A stretch of 43,112 bases of DNA from an uncultured beta proteobacterium (GCA_903859155.1 CAIOLO010000031.1:1-43112); one strand, 5' to 3'. Shown: positions 1 to 11,098, counted from the stretch's first letter. Made by a program: numbers and translations. Notes: generated from the letters alone by a model not told the origin.

Positions 1-184
1 CGCCCAGCGGCGAGTTAGGATCGCGCGGCCAAAAACTCGCCGCGCTGCTTCCAACAGCCGGCGCAAGCTCTACACGACGGCGTTCTACACTAGCCGGCCA
101 AAAGCCAGTCAGCCCCTGCCGCCCTCGATCGGATGCCCGGCTGCGGGTCGAAAAGCTGACGGAATATCAGCATCGGGTGCGTTT

Positions 185-952
185 TCAAATCCGCGAAAAA
201 TCCGGCTTCCGTTTTTCAAAAAAGGCGGCAAATGCTTCCTTGGCTTCGGGCGACTGCAGACACTGCGCGAACACCCGCGCCTCTTCGCGCATGGCATGAT
301 CGATGTGCTCGTATTGATTCTGCTTCATCAGCCGCTTGGCCTGGCGCAATGCGAACTGGGGCTTGGCTGCGAGTTTCTGCGCCGCCTCCATAGCCGTCGC
401 CAGCAGATGCTCCGGTGGCACCATGGCATTGATCATGCCCGCCGCCAGCGCCTCGGGCGCACCGAAGGGCTCGCCCAGCATCAGCCATTGCGCGGCTCGT
501 TGCCAGCCGGCGATGCGCGGCAGCAGGTAGCTGGAGGCCGCCTCGGGTACCACCGCCAGATTGACAAAGGGCAGCGCGAAGCGCGTATCCGGCGCGGCAT
601 AGACCAGGTCGCAATGCAGCAGCATGGTGGTGCCGATGCCCACCGCCACGCCTTCCACCGCGGCGATCAGGGGCTTCTCGAAATGCGCCAGCTCGCGCAG
701 GAAACGGAACACGGGTTCATTGCCGGTTCGCGCCGGCGAGGCCATGAAATCGGCAAGATCGTTGCCCGCGGCAAACACCCCGCCCCTGCCATGCAGCAAA
801 GCGACCCGCACGCCGTCGTCCGCGGCGGCCTTGCTCAAGGCGTCGGCAAGCGCCGCATACATTGCGCTGGTGATCGCATTTTTTTTGTCCGGCCGATTGA
901 GCGCGATGCAAAGAATCGCGCCCTTTTGATCTGTATCAATAAATTCAGGCAT
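185..952 (-). CDS. Enoyl-CoA hydratase/isomerase family protein
   Basis: A crotonase-fold protein of 255 residues acting on enoyl-CoA thioesters in the cytoplasm. Visible motifs are the CoA-binding/oxyanion region around HGRGGVFAAGNDL (54-66), the second oxyanion turn EGVAVGIGTT (100-109) and FALPFVNLAVVPEA (125-138). The first hydratase glutamate is replaced by Thr, while Glu137 in VPEA matches the catalytic Glu of Δ3,Δ2-enoyl-CoA isomerases, so an isomerase or a mono-functional hydratase is possible. I chose the ATG at 952 because MPEF is followed at once by the first beta strand; an in-frame ATG at 976 is also open. It is divergent from the FadJ-type gene, which suggests a shared beta-oxidation role. 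Confidence 0.85.
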   Translation of the reverse strand: MPEFIDTDQKGAILCIALNRPDKKNAITSAMYAALADALSKAAADDGVRVALLHGRGGVFAAGNDLADFMASPARTGNEPVFRFLRELAHFEKPLIAAVEGVAVGIGTTMLLHCDLVYAAPDTRFALPFVNLAVVPEAASSYLLPRIAGWQRAAQWLMLGEPFGAPEALAAGMINAMVPPEHLLATAMEAAQKLAAKPQFALRQAKRLMKQNQYEHIDHAMREEARVFAQCLQSPEAKEAFAAFFEKRKPDFSRI

Positions 953-1091
953 CGGCCGCATGTAGGTTATGCACAAGCGGGGATTCTAGCGCGCTCATCC
1001 GCGCCGCCGCGATAAAATGCGCCCATCATGGTGTCCCGCAACTGCGGGAATCCCATTCAACTGCCGCTTGCGGCCACCGGAGTCCCCGCAC

Positions 1092-3176
<2,085 letters not shown>

Positions 3177-3251
3177 TCGCGGCACAGTCCCGTCAATGGT
3201 GCAATGATCCGCTCCTGTGCACCCGCTGCGCCTTTGACGCCGACAAAACCC

Positions 3252-3890
3252 ATGGACAAGAATCCGGGCGAGAGCCAGGAACTGCAACGCTGGAACAGCC
3301 GTTTTGCCAATGCCGAATACCTGTTCGGCACGGCGCCCAACGCCTTTCTTGCGTCCCAGGCCGCGCGGCTGAAGGCAGGCATGCACGCGCTGTCAATCGC
3401 CGACGGGGAGGGGCGTAACGGCGTGTGGCTCGCCTCGCAGGGGCTGCAGGTGACCGCATTTGATTTCTCGCCCGCCGGGGTCGCCAAGGCTCGCACTCTG
3501 GCCGCACAGCGCGGCGTGACCGGCAACTACGCCGCAAGCGTGGATGAGTTGGCCGCCTGGGACTGGGATGCCGTTCAATACGACGTCGTCGCAGCCATAT
3601 TCATCCAGTTTGCGTCGCCTGCTGAGCGCGCGCACATGTTTGCAGGGATCTGCCGGGCGCTGAAGCCAGGCGGTCTGTTGCTGCTGCACGGCTACCGGCC
3701 GGAGCAGCTAGCCTATGGAACAGGCGGTCCGCGCATCCCCGCACAACTGTACACGGCACCACTGCTTCGGCAGGCGTTCGCGGCCCTGCAGATCGTTGAA
3801 ATGCGCGAGCACGACAGCGAAATAGACGAGGGTGATGGTCACGGCGGAATGTCCGCGCTGATCGACCTGGTGGCGCGCCGTCCCGCTTGA
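3252..3890 (+). CDS. Class I SAM-dependent methyltransferase (TehB-like)
   Basis: A 212-residue cytoplasmic methyltransferase. The opening WNSRFANAEYLFGTAPN is typical of the small TehB/thiopurine-methyltransferase-like group. SAM motif I appears as LSIADGEGRNGVWLA, followed by the acidic strand VTAFDFSP and the motif around DVVAAIFIQFASPAER. The substrate is unknown; homologues act on tellurite, selenium compounds or small thiols. The ATG at 3252 (MDKNPG) fits the family start better than the in-frame ATG at 3204. It follows the FadJ-type gene by 75 bases on the same strand, with no terminator seen between them. Confidence 0.85.
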   Translation: MDKNPGESQELQRWNSRFANAEYLFGTAPNAFLASQAARLKAGMHALSIADGEGRNGVWLASQGLQVTAFDFSPAGVAKARTLAAQRGVTGNYAASVDELAAWDWDAVQYDVVAAIFIQFASPAERAHMFAGICRALKPGGLLLLHGYRPEQLAYGTGGPRIPAQLYTAPLLRQAFAALQIVEMREHDSEIDEGDGHGGMSALIDLVARRPA

Positions 3891-3933
3891 GGCAATCGGC
3901 CTGCCGCAACCGCTCAAACGCTAGCTGCGGGCG

Positions 3934-4320
3934 CTAGCCCGCGGTCGCACGCTTGCAAGCGGTGTATGTCGCCGTCGCGCCCTCGCTGAGAAAGAGCTCC
4001 TCCCCCTTGGTGTTCAGCGTGGTACGGCCGTTCGTGTAGCGCCCCTCGGCGGTGCCCGGCGCGGCGTCCAGGCGGAATTCGCGGTCCGGAAATCTCACCC
4101 ACGCGCTGTGCGTGACGGCATCAAAGCGCGCCTGAAAACTCTTGCCGCCCTCGCACAGGTATTCCCCGACCCCGGGCGCGAGGCGCGGGGCCTCGGCAGC
4201 CCCGCCCCGCCACCATGAGCCGACCTGTTCCACCGTGCCGCAGGAGGCAATCAGCGCGGCAAATGAAATGGCCAGTGCCGCTCCCGCAGCCGGCCGGATC
4301 CATGCTTTGAACTTTTTCAT
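3934..4320 (-). CDS. MliC/PliC-like lysozyme-inhibitor lipoprotein
   Basis: A 128-residue small lipoprotein. The N-terminus has a basic start, a hydrophobic stretch and a lipobox-like AALIASC, so Cys27 is the expected lipidation site. The mature part carries the MliC pattern: YLCEGGKSF, an aromatic/basic strand FDAVTHSAWVRF, then GRYTNGRTTLNTKGEELFL and a final YTAC. The two cysteines (YLC and TAC) would form the family disulphide. Family members inhibit C-type lysozymes from the outer membrane or periplasm. It converges on the methyltransferase gene. Inhibitory activity itself is inferred from the family. Confidence 0.75.
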   Translation of the reverse strand: MKKFKAWIRPAAGAALAISFAALIASCGTVEQVGSWWRGGAAEAPRLAPGVGEYLCEGGKSFQARFDAVTHSAWVRFPDREFRLDAAPGTAEGRYTNGRTTLNTKGEELFLSEGATATYTACKRATAG

Positions 4321-4420
4321 CGACGCCTCACCAACGGTTTTCCATGCGATGTGGCAAGGTTACCCCAAGCGACAGGCGCAGGAGTGCGCCACACAAGCGG
4401 CACACGGCGCAGCGCCAGCC

Positions 4421-5017
4421 TCAGCAGTCCGGCTCCCCCGGCGCAGGCTGGGGATCAGGGTTGAAGCCGTAGATGCCCGGAAGGGACGCGCCTTGCACCT
4501 GCGCCAGCAGCAGCGGCCTGCCGAACAGCAGAATTTGCGGCGAATGCGGCAGCGCCGCCAGCCGCGGCAGCGCCTCACCGCCATCGAGTTCTGGATTTTC
4601 CGCCGCGAGCCGCTCAACCAGAGGAGGCAGATCGCGATCGCTGATCACCCCCACACCGCGCTCGCCGACCGCAAGCATTGCGCCGGCTTGGTCCAGCAGC
4701 AGCCGTTCCAGGCGCTGCACGGGCGCGCCGTTGTGCGCCAGCAAGGACGCGCCGCTGTCACAGAGACGGTATACCCACGGCGTATAGTCCAGCGCGACGA
4801 ATACGCGCTGCGGGCCGTTCTGGAAATACCACCGTCCCTGCGGATCGTCCGCGTAGTTGCGGCCGATAAAATCGGTGAGCGCCTGATTGCCGATGCGTTC
4901 GAAAGTCCCCTGGCGCGATTTCACCAGCCAGTTGCCGCGACGATCCAGGCGCAGCCAGCCATAGACCTTGGGCACGTTCGGCCACTTCTGCATCGCACGG
5001 GCAACCAGATCGTCCAC
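4421..5017 (-). CDS. Conserved protein of unknown function
   Basis: A 198-residue protein that I recognise only as an uncharacterised proteobacterial family. The conserved-looking core is KWPNVPKVYGWLRLDRRG, FIGRNYADD, GRWYFQNGPQRVFV and a PWVYRL strand; the C-terminal half is hydrophilic and ends PAPGEPDC. There is no signal peptide or membrane segment. I place the start at the GTG at 5017, which gives VDDLVARAMQKWPN and has TGGAG five bases upstream; an ATG at 4993 would cut into the conserved block. The leader contains a strong hairpin followed by a T run (see 5036-5085), which could attenuate expression. Confidence 0.7.
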   Translation of the reverse strand: MDDLVARAMQKWPNVPKVYGWLRLDRRGNWLVKSRQGTFERIGNQALTDFIGRNYADDPQGRWYFQNGPQRVFVALDYTPWVYRLCDSGASLLAHNGAPVQRLERLLLDQAGAMLAVGERGVGVISDRDLPPLVERLAAENPELDGGEALPRLAALPHSPQILLFGRPLLLAQVQGASLPGIYGFNPDPQPAPGEPDC

Positions 5018-5035
5018 GAAAACTCCAGGGCATCG

Positions 5036-5085
5036 AAAAAATGATCCCGGGAAGACGCCGCGACAGTGACGCGGCGTCTTCCCGG
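5036..5085 (-). terminator. Terminator-like hairpin in the leader of the 4421-5017 gene
   Basis: A perfect 16-bp inverted repeat (arms 5047-5062 and 5070-5085, loop ACAGTGA) is followed on the minus strand by GATCA and six T residues (5041-5036). This has the shape of a Rho-independent terminator reading leftward. It lies 29 bases before the GTG start of the downstream minus-strand gene and only about 170 bases from the divergent potassium-channel gene, so no complete gene precedes it on that strand. It may be an attenuator, or a block to antisense transcription. Confidence 0.65.
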
Positions 5086-5256
5086 AAACGCCTCCCAGTG
5101 TAGCCCCGGATCGGGCGGGTCCAGATACCGCACCTTGCCACAGCCCGCGGGGCGCCCCCATGGCCCGCGGGGGCGAACAGCATTTTTTGTCTTAGATCAA
5201 ATGGCGCCGGCAACTCCGCAAACAAGGCGCGCAGGCCTGCGTGTACCATTCAATCC

Positions 5257-6321
5257 ATGAGTGCAACACCGATGCCACGGAAAAAGAAACCATCGCGGTT
5301 CGTCCTTTCCGGCCTGATATTCGAGCAAATACGCGGGCGCCTGGCCACGCCCTTTGCCTTCCTGGTGGGGCTGCATGTGATCGGCACCATCGGCTACCTG
5401 ATCATCGGCGGGGAGCAGACAACCCCGCTCGACGCCCTTTACATGACCTTCATCACCATCGCGACCATCGGCTATGGCGAAATCGTCGATCTGAGCCAGA
5501 GTCCGGTCGGACGCGGCTTCACCATGGTGCTGGCCTTCGCCGGAATTGCGAACATGGGATACGTCATGTCGGTGGTGACGGCATTTATCGTCGCGGGCGA
5601 CATCAACCTTGAGTTTCGGAGAAGGAAAATGATGCGGGATATCGAAGACATGGAAGGCCACTATGTGGTCTGCGGCATAGGGCGGGTCGGCACCAACGTC
5701 GCCAACGAACTGCTGATCACCGAGCGGCCCTTCATCATCGTCGACAGCGACCATGAGAAAATCAAGGCCTTCCTGGAAAAGAACCCCGACCTTCCCCACG
5801 TCCATGGCGACGCCAGCGAGGACGACATCCTGCTCGCGGCGGGCGTGCTCAGGGCCGCCGGCGTATTCGCCATCACCGGCGATGACAGCAAGAATCTGGT
5901 GATTACGCTGACGGTGAAGCAGTTGACCCCCGCGGCGCGCGTGGTCGCCCGCTGCCACGAAATCAATTACATGGAAAAGATGAAAAAGGTGGGTGCCGAC
6001 GCCATCGTATCGCCCGATTTCACCGGCGGCATGCGCATTGCCTCGAGCATGATCCGCCCGCAAGTGGTGAGTTTTCTCGACGAGATGCTGCGCACCGACG
6101 ACCGCCTGCGCGTCGAGGAGGTGCACGTTGCCCCGAGCCACGCCGGAACCAAGATCGGCGACCTGGCGCTTCGCAGCCACGATTACGTGGTGATCGCGGT
6201 GCGCGATGGCGATAAATGGCGGTTCAATCCGGACATCAACTTCGTCCTGCGCAATGGCAATACGCTGGTGGTCGTCGCCACGCCGGAAGGACGGCAGGCG
6301 CTGGAACAAACCCTCAGCTGA
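5257..6321 (+). CDS. Potassium channel with TrkA-N (RCK) domain
   Basis: A 354-residue inner-membrane ion channel subunit of the two-helix plus RCK type (MthK/Kch-like). The first membrane helix is about 33-50, the pore loop contains the K+ filter TIGYGE (70-75), and the second helix is about 88-113. A basic linker (EFRRRKMMRD) leads to the cytoplasmic RCK domain, whose Rossmann motif is CGIGRVG (139-145) with the acidic strand end IIVDSDHEK. A TrkA-C-like region follows from about residue 260. Channels of this kind are tetramers gated by a ligand such as calcium or a nucleotide; which one cannot be read here. The start is the ATG at 5257, with only a weak ribosome site. Confidence 0.9.
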   Translation: MSATPMPRKKKPSRFVLSGLIFEQIRGRLATPFAFLVGLHVIGTIGYLIIGGEQTTPLDALYMTFITIATIGYGEIVDLSQSPVGRGFTMVLAFAGIANMGYVMSVVTAFIVAGDINLEFRRRKMMRDIEDMEGHYVVCGIGRVGTNVANELLITERPFIIVDSDHEKIKAFLEKNPDLPHVHGDASEDDILLAAGVLRAAGVFAITGDDSKNLVITLTVKQLTPAARVVARCHEINYMEKMKKVGADAIVSPDFTGGMRIASSMIRPQVVSFLDEMLRTDDRLRVEEVHVAPSHAGTKIGDLALRSHDYVVIAVRDGDKWRFNPDINFVLRNGNTLVVVATPEGRQALEQTLS

Positions 6322-6376
6322 CCCGGCTTCTTCTGTCCCCTTCGGGGGAAGGCTGACAACAACGGAGAGAACAATC

Positions 6377-8056
6377 TTGAGCACAGACTGGCACGAAAGG
6401 CTATCGCAGCCGCGACACCGGACGCACATCGAAAAGGATCTTTTTGTCACCATGCGCGACGGCGTGCGTCTGGCCGCCGACATCTATCGGCCCGATGCCG
6501 ACGGGAAATTCCCGGCGCTGCTGTCGGTCTCCCCCTACAGCAAGGACGTGCAGAAGCTGCCGGTGCGCGAGTACCCCACCGACCGCGATCTGGGCAACGG
6601 CGGCATCGAGTGCGGCGACACCGACTATTTCGTTTCGCGCGGCTATGTGCATGTCATCGCCGACACGCGCGGCACCGGCATCTCCGAAGGCGGCTACCGG
6701 GTGTTTTCCGCGAAAGAGCAGGAGGACGGCTACGACCTCGTCGAGTGGATCGCCGCGCAGCCCTGGTGCAACGGCAAGGTGGGCATGCTGGGCAGTTCCT
6801 ACTTCGCCATCATCCAGTTGCTGATCGCCGCGCAGCAGCCACCGCACCTGAAGGCCATCTGTCCGGTGGACTCGGCCACCGACATGTACCGCCACTGGGG
6901 CTATCACGGCGGCATGCTGAATGTCTCTTTCGTGTCCACCTGGTGGGACGGCAGCCTGGTGGTCAACGGCGTCGGACCTTCCGGGTTAGATGCCGGGGAG
7001 ACCGAACGCGCGCGCGCGCAACTGATGAATGATCCGGAGGTGCGCGCTTATCCGCGGCTGTGGAAGGCGGCGCGCTGGCCGGACTCGAATCCGCACCTTT
7101 TCGACATCATGGCCCATCCGCACGACGGCCCCTGGTACCGGGAACGCTCGGCGAATTTCGACCGGATCCAGGTACCCACCTGCCTGATCGGCCGGTGGAC
7201 CTCGGCTTACATCCATCTGCCGGGATCCTTCTGCGCCTTTGCGGGCATTCAGGCGCCCAAGAAGCTCATGATCACCACGCCCGAGTCGGGCGTGGGATTC
7301 AACCGGCCCTGGCACGAAAACCACGACATCGTGCTGCGCTGGTACGACCACTGGTTGAAGGACAACGACACCGGCGTGATGCAGGAGCCGCCCATCAACC
7401 TGTACGTCGAGGGCCGCAACGAGTATCGCCACGAAAACGAGTGGCCGCTCGCGCGCACGCAATGGACCAAGTATTTTTTCACGCTGCAAGGGGGGCTGCG
7501 CACCGGCACACCGGGATGGAACGAAAAACCCGACCGCTTCACCAGCGCCTCGCGACTGATGCCCGGGGAAAAAGTGCCGGCGCTGCGCTATGCCACGCCG
7601 CCCCTGGCCAAGGACCTCGAGATCACCGGCCCCATCGGACTGGAACTCTACGCCGCAATCGACGGCGACGATACCAACTGGATTGTGGAACTCACCGAGG
7701 TCGATGCCAACGGCGCCGAATCCCGCGTCACCATCGGCTGGCTGCGCGCGTCGCATCGCGAGATCGACGCGACGCGTTCCAAGCCCTGGCAACCGTATCA
7801 TCCGCACACGCGCTCCGAGCCGGTCGAACCGGGCAAGGTCTGCCGCTATTCGATCGAGATCCGCGAAATCTCGCATGTTTTCAGGGCCGGCACCCGCATG
7901 CAGCTGCTGGTCAAAGCGCAGGACGCGCCGTGGGAGGGCACGAGTTACATATACAAGATTTCCTATCACGTGCCGCCGCTGCGCGACACGCGCCACACCA
8001 TCCACCACACCCCTGAGTATCCCTCCCACTTGCTGCTGCCGGTGATCCCTTCCTGA
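6377..8056 (+). CDS. CocE/NonD family alpha/beta hydrolase
   Basis: A 559-residue serine hydrolase of the cocaine-esterase/X-Pro dipeptidyl-peptidase family. The N-terminal part has MRDGVRLAADIYRP and VIADTRGTGISEG, and the nucleophile elbow is GSSYFA (139-144), making Ser141 the likely nucleophile. The C-terminal third has the jelly-roll pattern of the family (ITGPIGLELYAAID, then a region ending with the DTRHTIHHTPEYPSHLLLPV motif). No signal peptide is seen. The start is read as TTG at 6377: GGAGAG sits seven bases before it and the protein opens STDWHERLSQ, while upstream in-frame codons run into the channel gene. Substrate unknown; family members cleave esters, amides and acyl peptides. 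Confidence 0.88.
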   Translation: MSTDWHERLSQPRHRTHIEKDLFVTMRDGVRLAADIYRPDADGKFPALLSVSPYSKDVQKLPVREYPTDRDLGNGGIECGDTDYFVSRGYVHVIADTRGTGISEGGYRVFSAKEQEDGYDLVEWIAAQPWCNGKVGMLGSSYFAIIQLLIAAQQPPHLKAICPVDSATDMYRHWGYHGGMLNVSFVSTWWDGSLVVNGVGPSGLDAGETERARAQLMNDPEVRAYPRLWKAARWPDSNPHLFDIMAHPHDGPWYRERSANFDRIQVPTCLIGRWTSAYIHLPGSFCAFAGIQAPKKLMITTPESGVGFNRPWHENHDIVLRWYDHWLKDNDTGVMQEPPINLYVEGRNEYRHENEWPLARTQWTKYFFTLQGGLRTGTPGWNEKPDRFTSASRLMPGEKVPALRYATPPLAKDLEITGPIGLELYAAIDGDDTNWIVELTEVDANGAESRVTIGWLRASHREIDATRSKPWQPYHPHTRSEPVEPGKVCRYSIEIREISHVFRAGTRMQLLVKAQDAPWEGTSYIYKISYHVPPLRDTRHTIHHTPEYPSHLLLPVIPS

Positions 8057-8192
8057 TTCGCAATCCGCCGGGCGCGGTTTGCGCAACGCGCCCGCGGATG
8101 CCCCCCCCTTGCAGCTGAAACCGGATGCGAATCCCGCTTCGGTTGTAGACTTGATCTGCGCTTCCCCGAAAAATTCAAGAAAGGTTGGCAAT

Positions 8193-8711
8193 ATGGCCAG
8201 GCTCCCCTATCCTGATCTGTCGCGCCCCGAAATCGCGCCGATCGCCGAACGCATCAAAGCCGAGCGCGGCGGCAAGATTCTCAACCTGTACCACATGCTG
8301 CTGCACAGCCCGCCCGTGGCCGACGGTTGGCGCGCCTTCCTCACCGCCATCCGCCAGCAATGCCAGTTGGCGGGCCGTTATCGTGAACTGGCCATCCTCC
8401 AGGTCGCGGTCATCAACAAGGCGGAATACGAATTCAATGCGCATGTGCCCTTCGCAATCAAGGAAGGCGTCACCCCCGGGCAACTCGAGGCCATGCGTGC
8501 CGGTCAGACGCCGGAGGATTTCACGCCCGCCGATCGCGCGGTACTCGCCTGTACCGATGCCATGACCCGGCATGTCCAGGTTCCCGATACCGTGTTCGCC
8601 GAGGTGCGCAAGCACTTTCCCGATCGCGAAGCCATGGAACTGGTTGCGACCATTGCCGCCTACAACACGGTTTCGCGCTTCCTGGTGGCGATACAGGTGG
8701 ACCACGAATAA
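8193..8711 (+). CDS. Carboxymuconolactone decarboxylase family protein
   Basis: A 172-residue all-helical protein of the CMD/AhpD superfamily. The match is the region YRELAILQVAVINKAEYEFNAHVPFAIKEGV, which has the conserved helix ending in a Glu...His pair (YEFNAH). The CxxC pair of AhpD-type peroxidases is absent, so thiol peroxidase activity is unlikely and a decarboxylase, lactone-related or unknown role is more plausible. The ATG at 8193 (MARLPYPDLS) has AAGAAAGG ten bases before it; the long in-frame extension from 8079 lacks family similarity. It sits between two hydrolase genes on the same strand and may belong to one catabolic unit. Confidence 0.85.
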   Translation: MARLPYPDLSRPEIAPIAERIKAERGGKILNLYHMLLHSPPVADGWRAFLTAIRQQCQLAGRYRELAILQVAVINKAEYEFNAHVPFAIKEGVTPGQLEAMRAGQTPEDFTPADRAVLACTDAMTRHVQVPDTVFAEVRKHFPDREAMELVATIAAYNTVSRFLVAIQVDHE

Positions 8712-8743
8712 GGCAGGCCGATAAACGCTCCGAGGGGGATTTC

Positions 8744-10414
8744 ATGAAAAGCATGCCCAAACGCTGGATGGCCGTGGTGATACTGGTGTTGCCCTGCCTT
8801 GCCTTCGCGCAACGCGCCGATACGCTGCTCGTCAACGGCAAGATCGTGACCCTGGACGCCCGCGGCAGCGTGCGCCAGGCCCTGGCGGTACGCGACGGAC
8901 GCGTCGCCGCCACCGGCAGCAGTGAAGAAATCCGCAAACTCGCCGGCCCGGCAACCCGCATCATCGATCTGGGCGGCCGGACCGTCATCCCCGGCATGAT
9001 CGATTCGCACCTGCACGGCATTCGCGCCGGGCAGACCTTCGGCACGGAGGTGAACTGGATCGGCGCCACCAGCATCGACGAGGCGCTGGGGCGCATACGC
9101 GGCGCAGCACGCAGCAACCCGCCCGGGCAATGGATCATCGTCGCCGGCGGCTGGACCGAACAGCAGTTCCGTGAAAAGCGCCGGCCCACGCAGGCCGAAT
9201 TGATCGCAGCGGCGCCCAATCATCCGGTCTATATCCAGCTGTTCTATCAGTGGGTACTGCTCAATCCGAACGGACTCAAGGCGCTCAAGATCGCCAGCGA
9301 TGCCGACCTCACCCTCGGCGCCAGATTGGAGCGCGACGCCTCCGGCAACCTTAGCGGCGGCATCGTCGGCGGCGCCTTCGCGATTTCCGCGGTGTTCGAC
9401 CGGCTGCCGCAGCCCAGCCTCGAGCAGCAGGCGGAAGGTTCGAAAAAGTTTTTCCGCGAACTCAATCGCCTGGGCATCACCGGGTTCGCCGATCCGGGCG
9501 GCCGCAATGTCTACGCCAAGGATTATCAGGCGCTGTTCCGGGTGTGGCAGGAGAAAAAGCTCACGGTACGCGTCGCCTACAGCCTGTTTTCCCAGAATGC
9601 GGGACGCGAACTGGAGGACTATCAGGCGCTCACCCAGTTGACACCGATGGGCATGGGCGATGACATGCTGCGCTTCATCGGTGTCGGCGAGGCGGTCACC
9701 CTGGGCATGTACAACAACGACAAACCCACGGACAAGGACAAGGAAGAGTTCTACCGTGCCGCGAAATGGGCGGCCGAGCGCGGCATGGCCTTGCAGATCC
9801 ACTGGGAAAACGACAGCTCCGTGGGCGAAGCCCTGTCGGTATTCGAGCGCCTGAACAAGGAAGTGCCGATCACCGGGCTGCGCTGGTTCATCGCGCATCT
9901 GAACAACGTGTCGGAGAAGAACCTGCAGCGCATGAAGGACCTCGGCGTCGGCTGGGCCATGCAGGACGCCACCTATTACAGCGCGGATCGTTACCTGAAA
10001 TCCGAAGGCGCGGACGGGCTGCGGCGCACGCCGCCGGTCAGGACCGGCATGAAAATGGGCGTCAACATCGGCATGGGCACCGATGCACACCGCGTGGCCT
10101 CCTACAACCCCATGGTGGCGCTGCGCTGGCTGGTGGACGGAAAGTCGGCCTGGGGACTGGCCACGCGCGGCCCGGAACAACTGCTCAGCCGCGAGGAGGC
10201 GCTGCGTCTTTATACGCTGGGCAGCGCCTGGTTCGTGCACGACGAGGCACGGCGCGGCTCACTCGTCCCCGGCAAATTCGCCGACCTCGCGGTGCTCTCG
10301 AGGGACTACCTCAGCGTGCCGGTCGAGCAGATCTCCGAGCTGGAATCGGTGCTCACCATGGTTGGCGGCAAGGTGGTTTTTGCCAATCAGCGCTTCGGCA
10401 AATTCGAGAATTGA
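8744..10414 (+). CDS. Exported amidohydrolase (YtcJ-like)
   Basis: A 556-residue metal-dependent hydrolase of the amidohydrolase-3 group. A Sec signal (MKSMPKRWMAVVILVLPCLAFA) predicts export, then ADTLLVNGKIVTLDARG begins the composite beta-sandwich. The barrel has GMIDSHLHG (HxH metal site), LQIHWENDSS and GMGTDAHR (the metal-binding Asp region), and the C-terminus returns to the sandwich at GSLVPGKFADLAVLSRD. Known relatives include N-substituted formamide deformylase, but the substrate cannot be named here. It starts 32 bases after the CMD-family gene, so co-transcription with 6377-8711 is likely. Confidence 0.9.
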   Translation: MKSMPKRWMAVVILVLPCLAFAQRADTLLVNGKIVTLDARGSVRQALAVRDGRVAATGSSEEIRKLAGPATRIIDLGGRTVIPGMIDSHLHGIRAGQTFGTEVNWIGATSIDEALGRIRGAARSNPPGQWIIVAGGWTEQQFREKRRPTQAELIAAAPNHPVYIQLFYQWVLLNPNGLKALKIASDADLTLGARLERDASGNLSGGIVGGAFAISAVFDRLPQPSLEQQAEGSKKFFRELNRLGITGFADPGGRNVYAKDYQALFRVWQEKKLTVRVAYSLFSQNAGRELEDYQALTQLTPMGMGDDMLRFIGVGEAVTLGMYNNDKPTDKDKEEFYRAAKWAAERGMALQIHWENDSSVGEALSVFERLNKEVPITGLRWFIAHLNNVSEKNLQRMKDLGVGWAMQDATYYSADRYLKSEGADGLRRTPPVRTGMKMGVNIGMGTDAHRVASYNPMVALRWLVDGKSAWGLATRGPEQLLSREEALRLYTLGSAWFVHDEARRGSLVPGKFADLAVLSRDYLSVPVEQISELESVLTMVGGKVVFANQRFGKFEN

Positions 10415-10513
10415 CCCCGGGCACAATCCGGGTTCAGCGCGGCGCACCGCGGCAAACGACCTCGGGCAATTGTCGCCGGGGTTCGCCGCGCCAGCCCATC
10501 CCGCAATCCCGGC

Positions 10514-11098
10514 CTACTCCGGCTTGGCCGGCTGGCGCGCGAGCGCGTCGCGACGCAGGATTTCGTCGACCACCTCGGTGAAATTTCTCTGCAGGATGTA
10601 GTGAACGATACCCATGCCGATCAGCGGCGGCAGGCTGAACTCGGGCAATAGCCGGCCGGTGTAATCAACACGCACCCCTCCATCCAGGGGCAGCAGTTCA
10701 TAGCGGCCGAGCGAGTCGCGAAAACTGCCGCCGATGGTGCGCGACACGATCAGGTTATTCGGATACTCCGTGATCAGCGCGCGCACCTCGATCGCCTGGG
10801 AGAAAAACAGGAAGCCGAAGCTGCCTTTCTGATCGACCACCACGCCCTCCGGCACGCGCGACACCACCCTGGATTCACGCATGCCGGTGATGAAGCGCGG
10901 ATAGCCCTCGTAGTCGGTGAGCACCGCCCAGGCCATGGACGGGGCCACCGGCAGATCGACGTGCGCCTCGACCAGGATGAACTCTCCCTCGAGACTGACG
11001 GAAAAAGCGATCTCCGGCCGCGCCACCTGAGCCTGCGCGGCGCCAGCCCCCCACTGGACAAGGATGAAAAACAACGCGGCAACGCCAGCGCGGCTCAA
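10514..11098 (-). CDS. Exported SRPBCC (START-like) domain protein
   Basis: A protein of about 194 residues with a hydrophobic N-terminal signal (AGVAALFFILVQWGAGAAQA) and a single SRPBCC fold, the polyketide cyclase/START-like group. Typical pieces are VEAHVDLPVAPSMAWAVLTDYEGYPRF, RVVSRVPEG, SFRDSLGRYELLPLDGG and VRVDYTGRLLP. Such domains bind hydrophobic ligands; the ligand here is unknown. I place the start at TTG 11098, whose last two bases overlap the nudB stop codon (TTGA), with GGTGA a few bases upstream. The geometry indicates translational coupling to nudB. In-frame ATG codons further upstream lie inside nudB. Confidence 0.78.
   Translation of the reverse strand: MSRAGVAALFFILVQWGAGAAQAQVARPEIAFSVSLEGEFILVEAHVDLPVAPSMAWAVLTDYEGYPRFITGMRESRVVSRVPEGVVVDQKGSFGFLFFSQAIEVRALITEYPNNLIVSRTIGGSFRDSLGRYELLPLDGGVRVDYTGRLLPEFSLPPLIGMGIVHYILQRNFTEVVDEILRRDALARQPAKPE

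Noticed and set aside
1-184. Possible gene end at the left edge
   Set aside because: Short open stretches only, with no motif or codon pattern that supports a gene.
3927-3942. GCGGGC-GCTA-GCCCGC hairpin between the methyltransferase and MliC-like genes
   Set aside because: Short, no T run, and overlaps the MliC-like stop codon; not enough to call a terminator.
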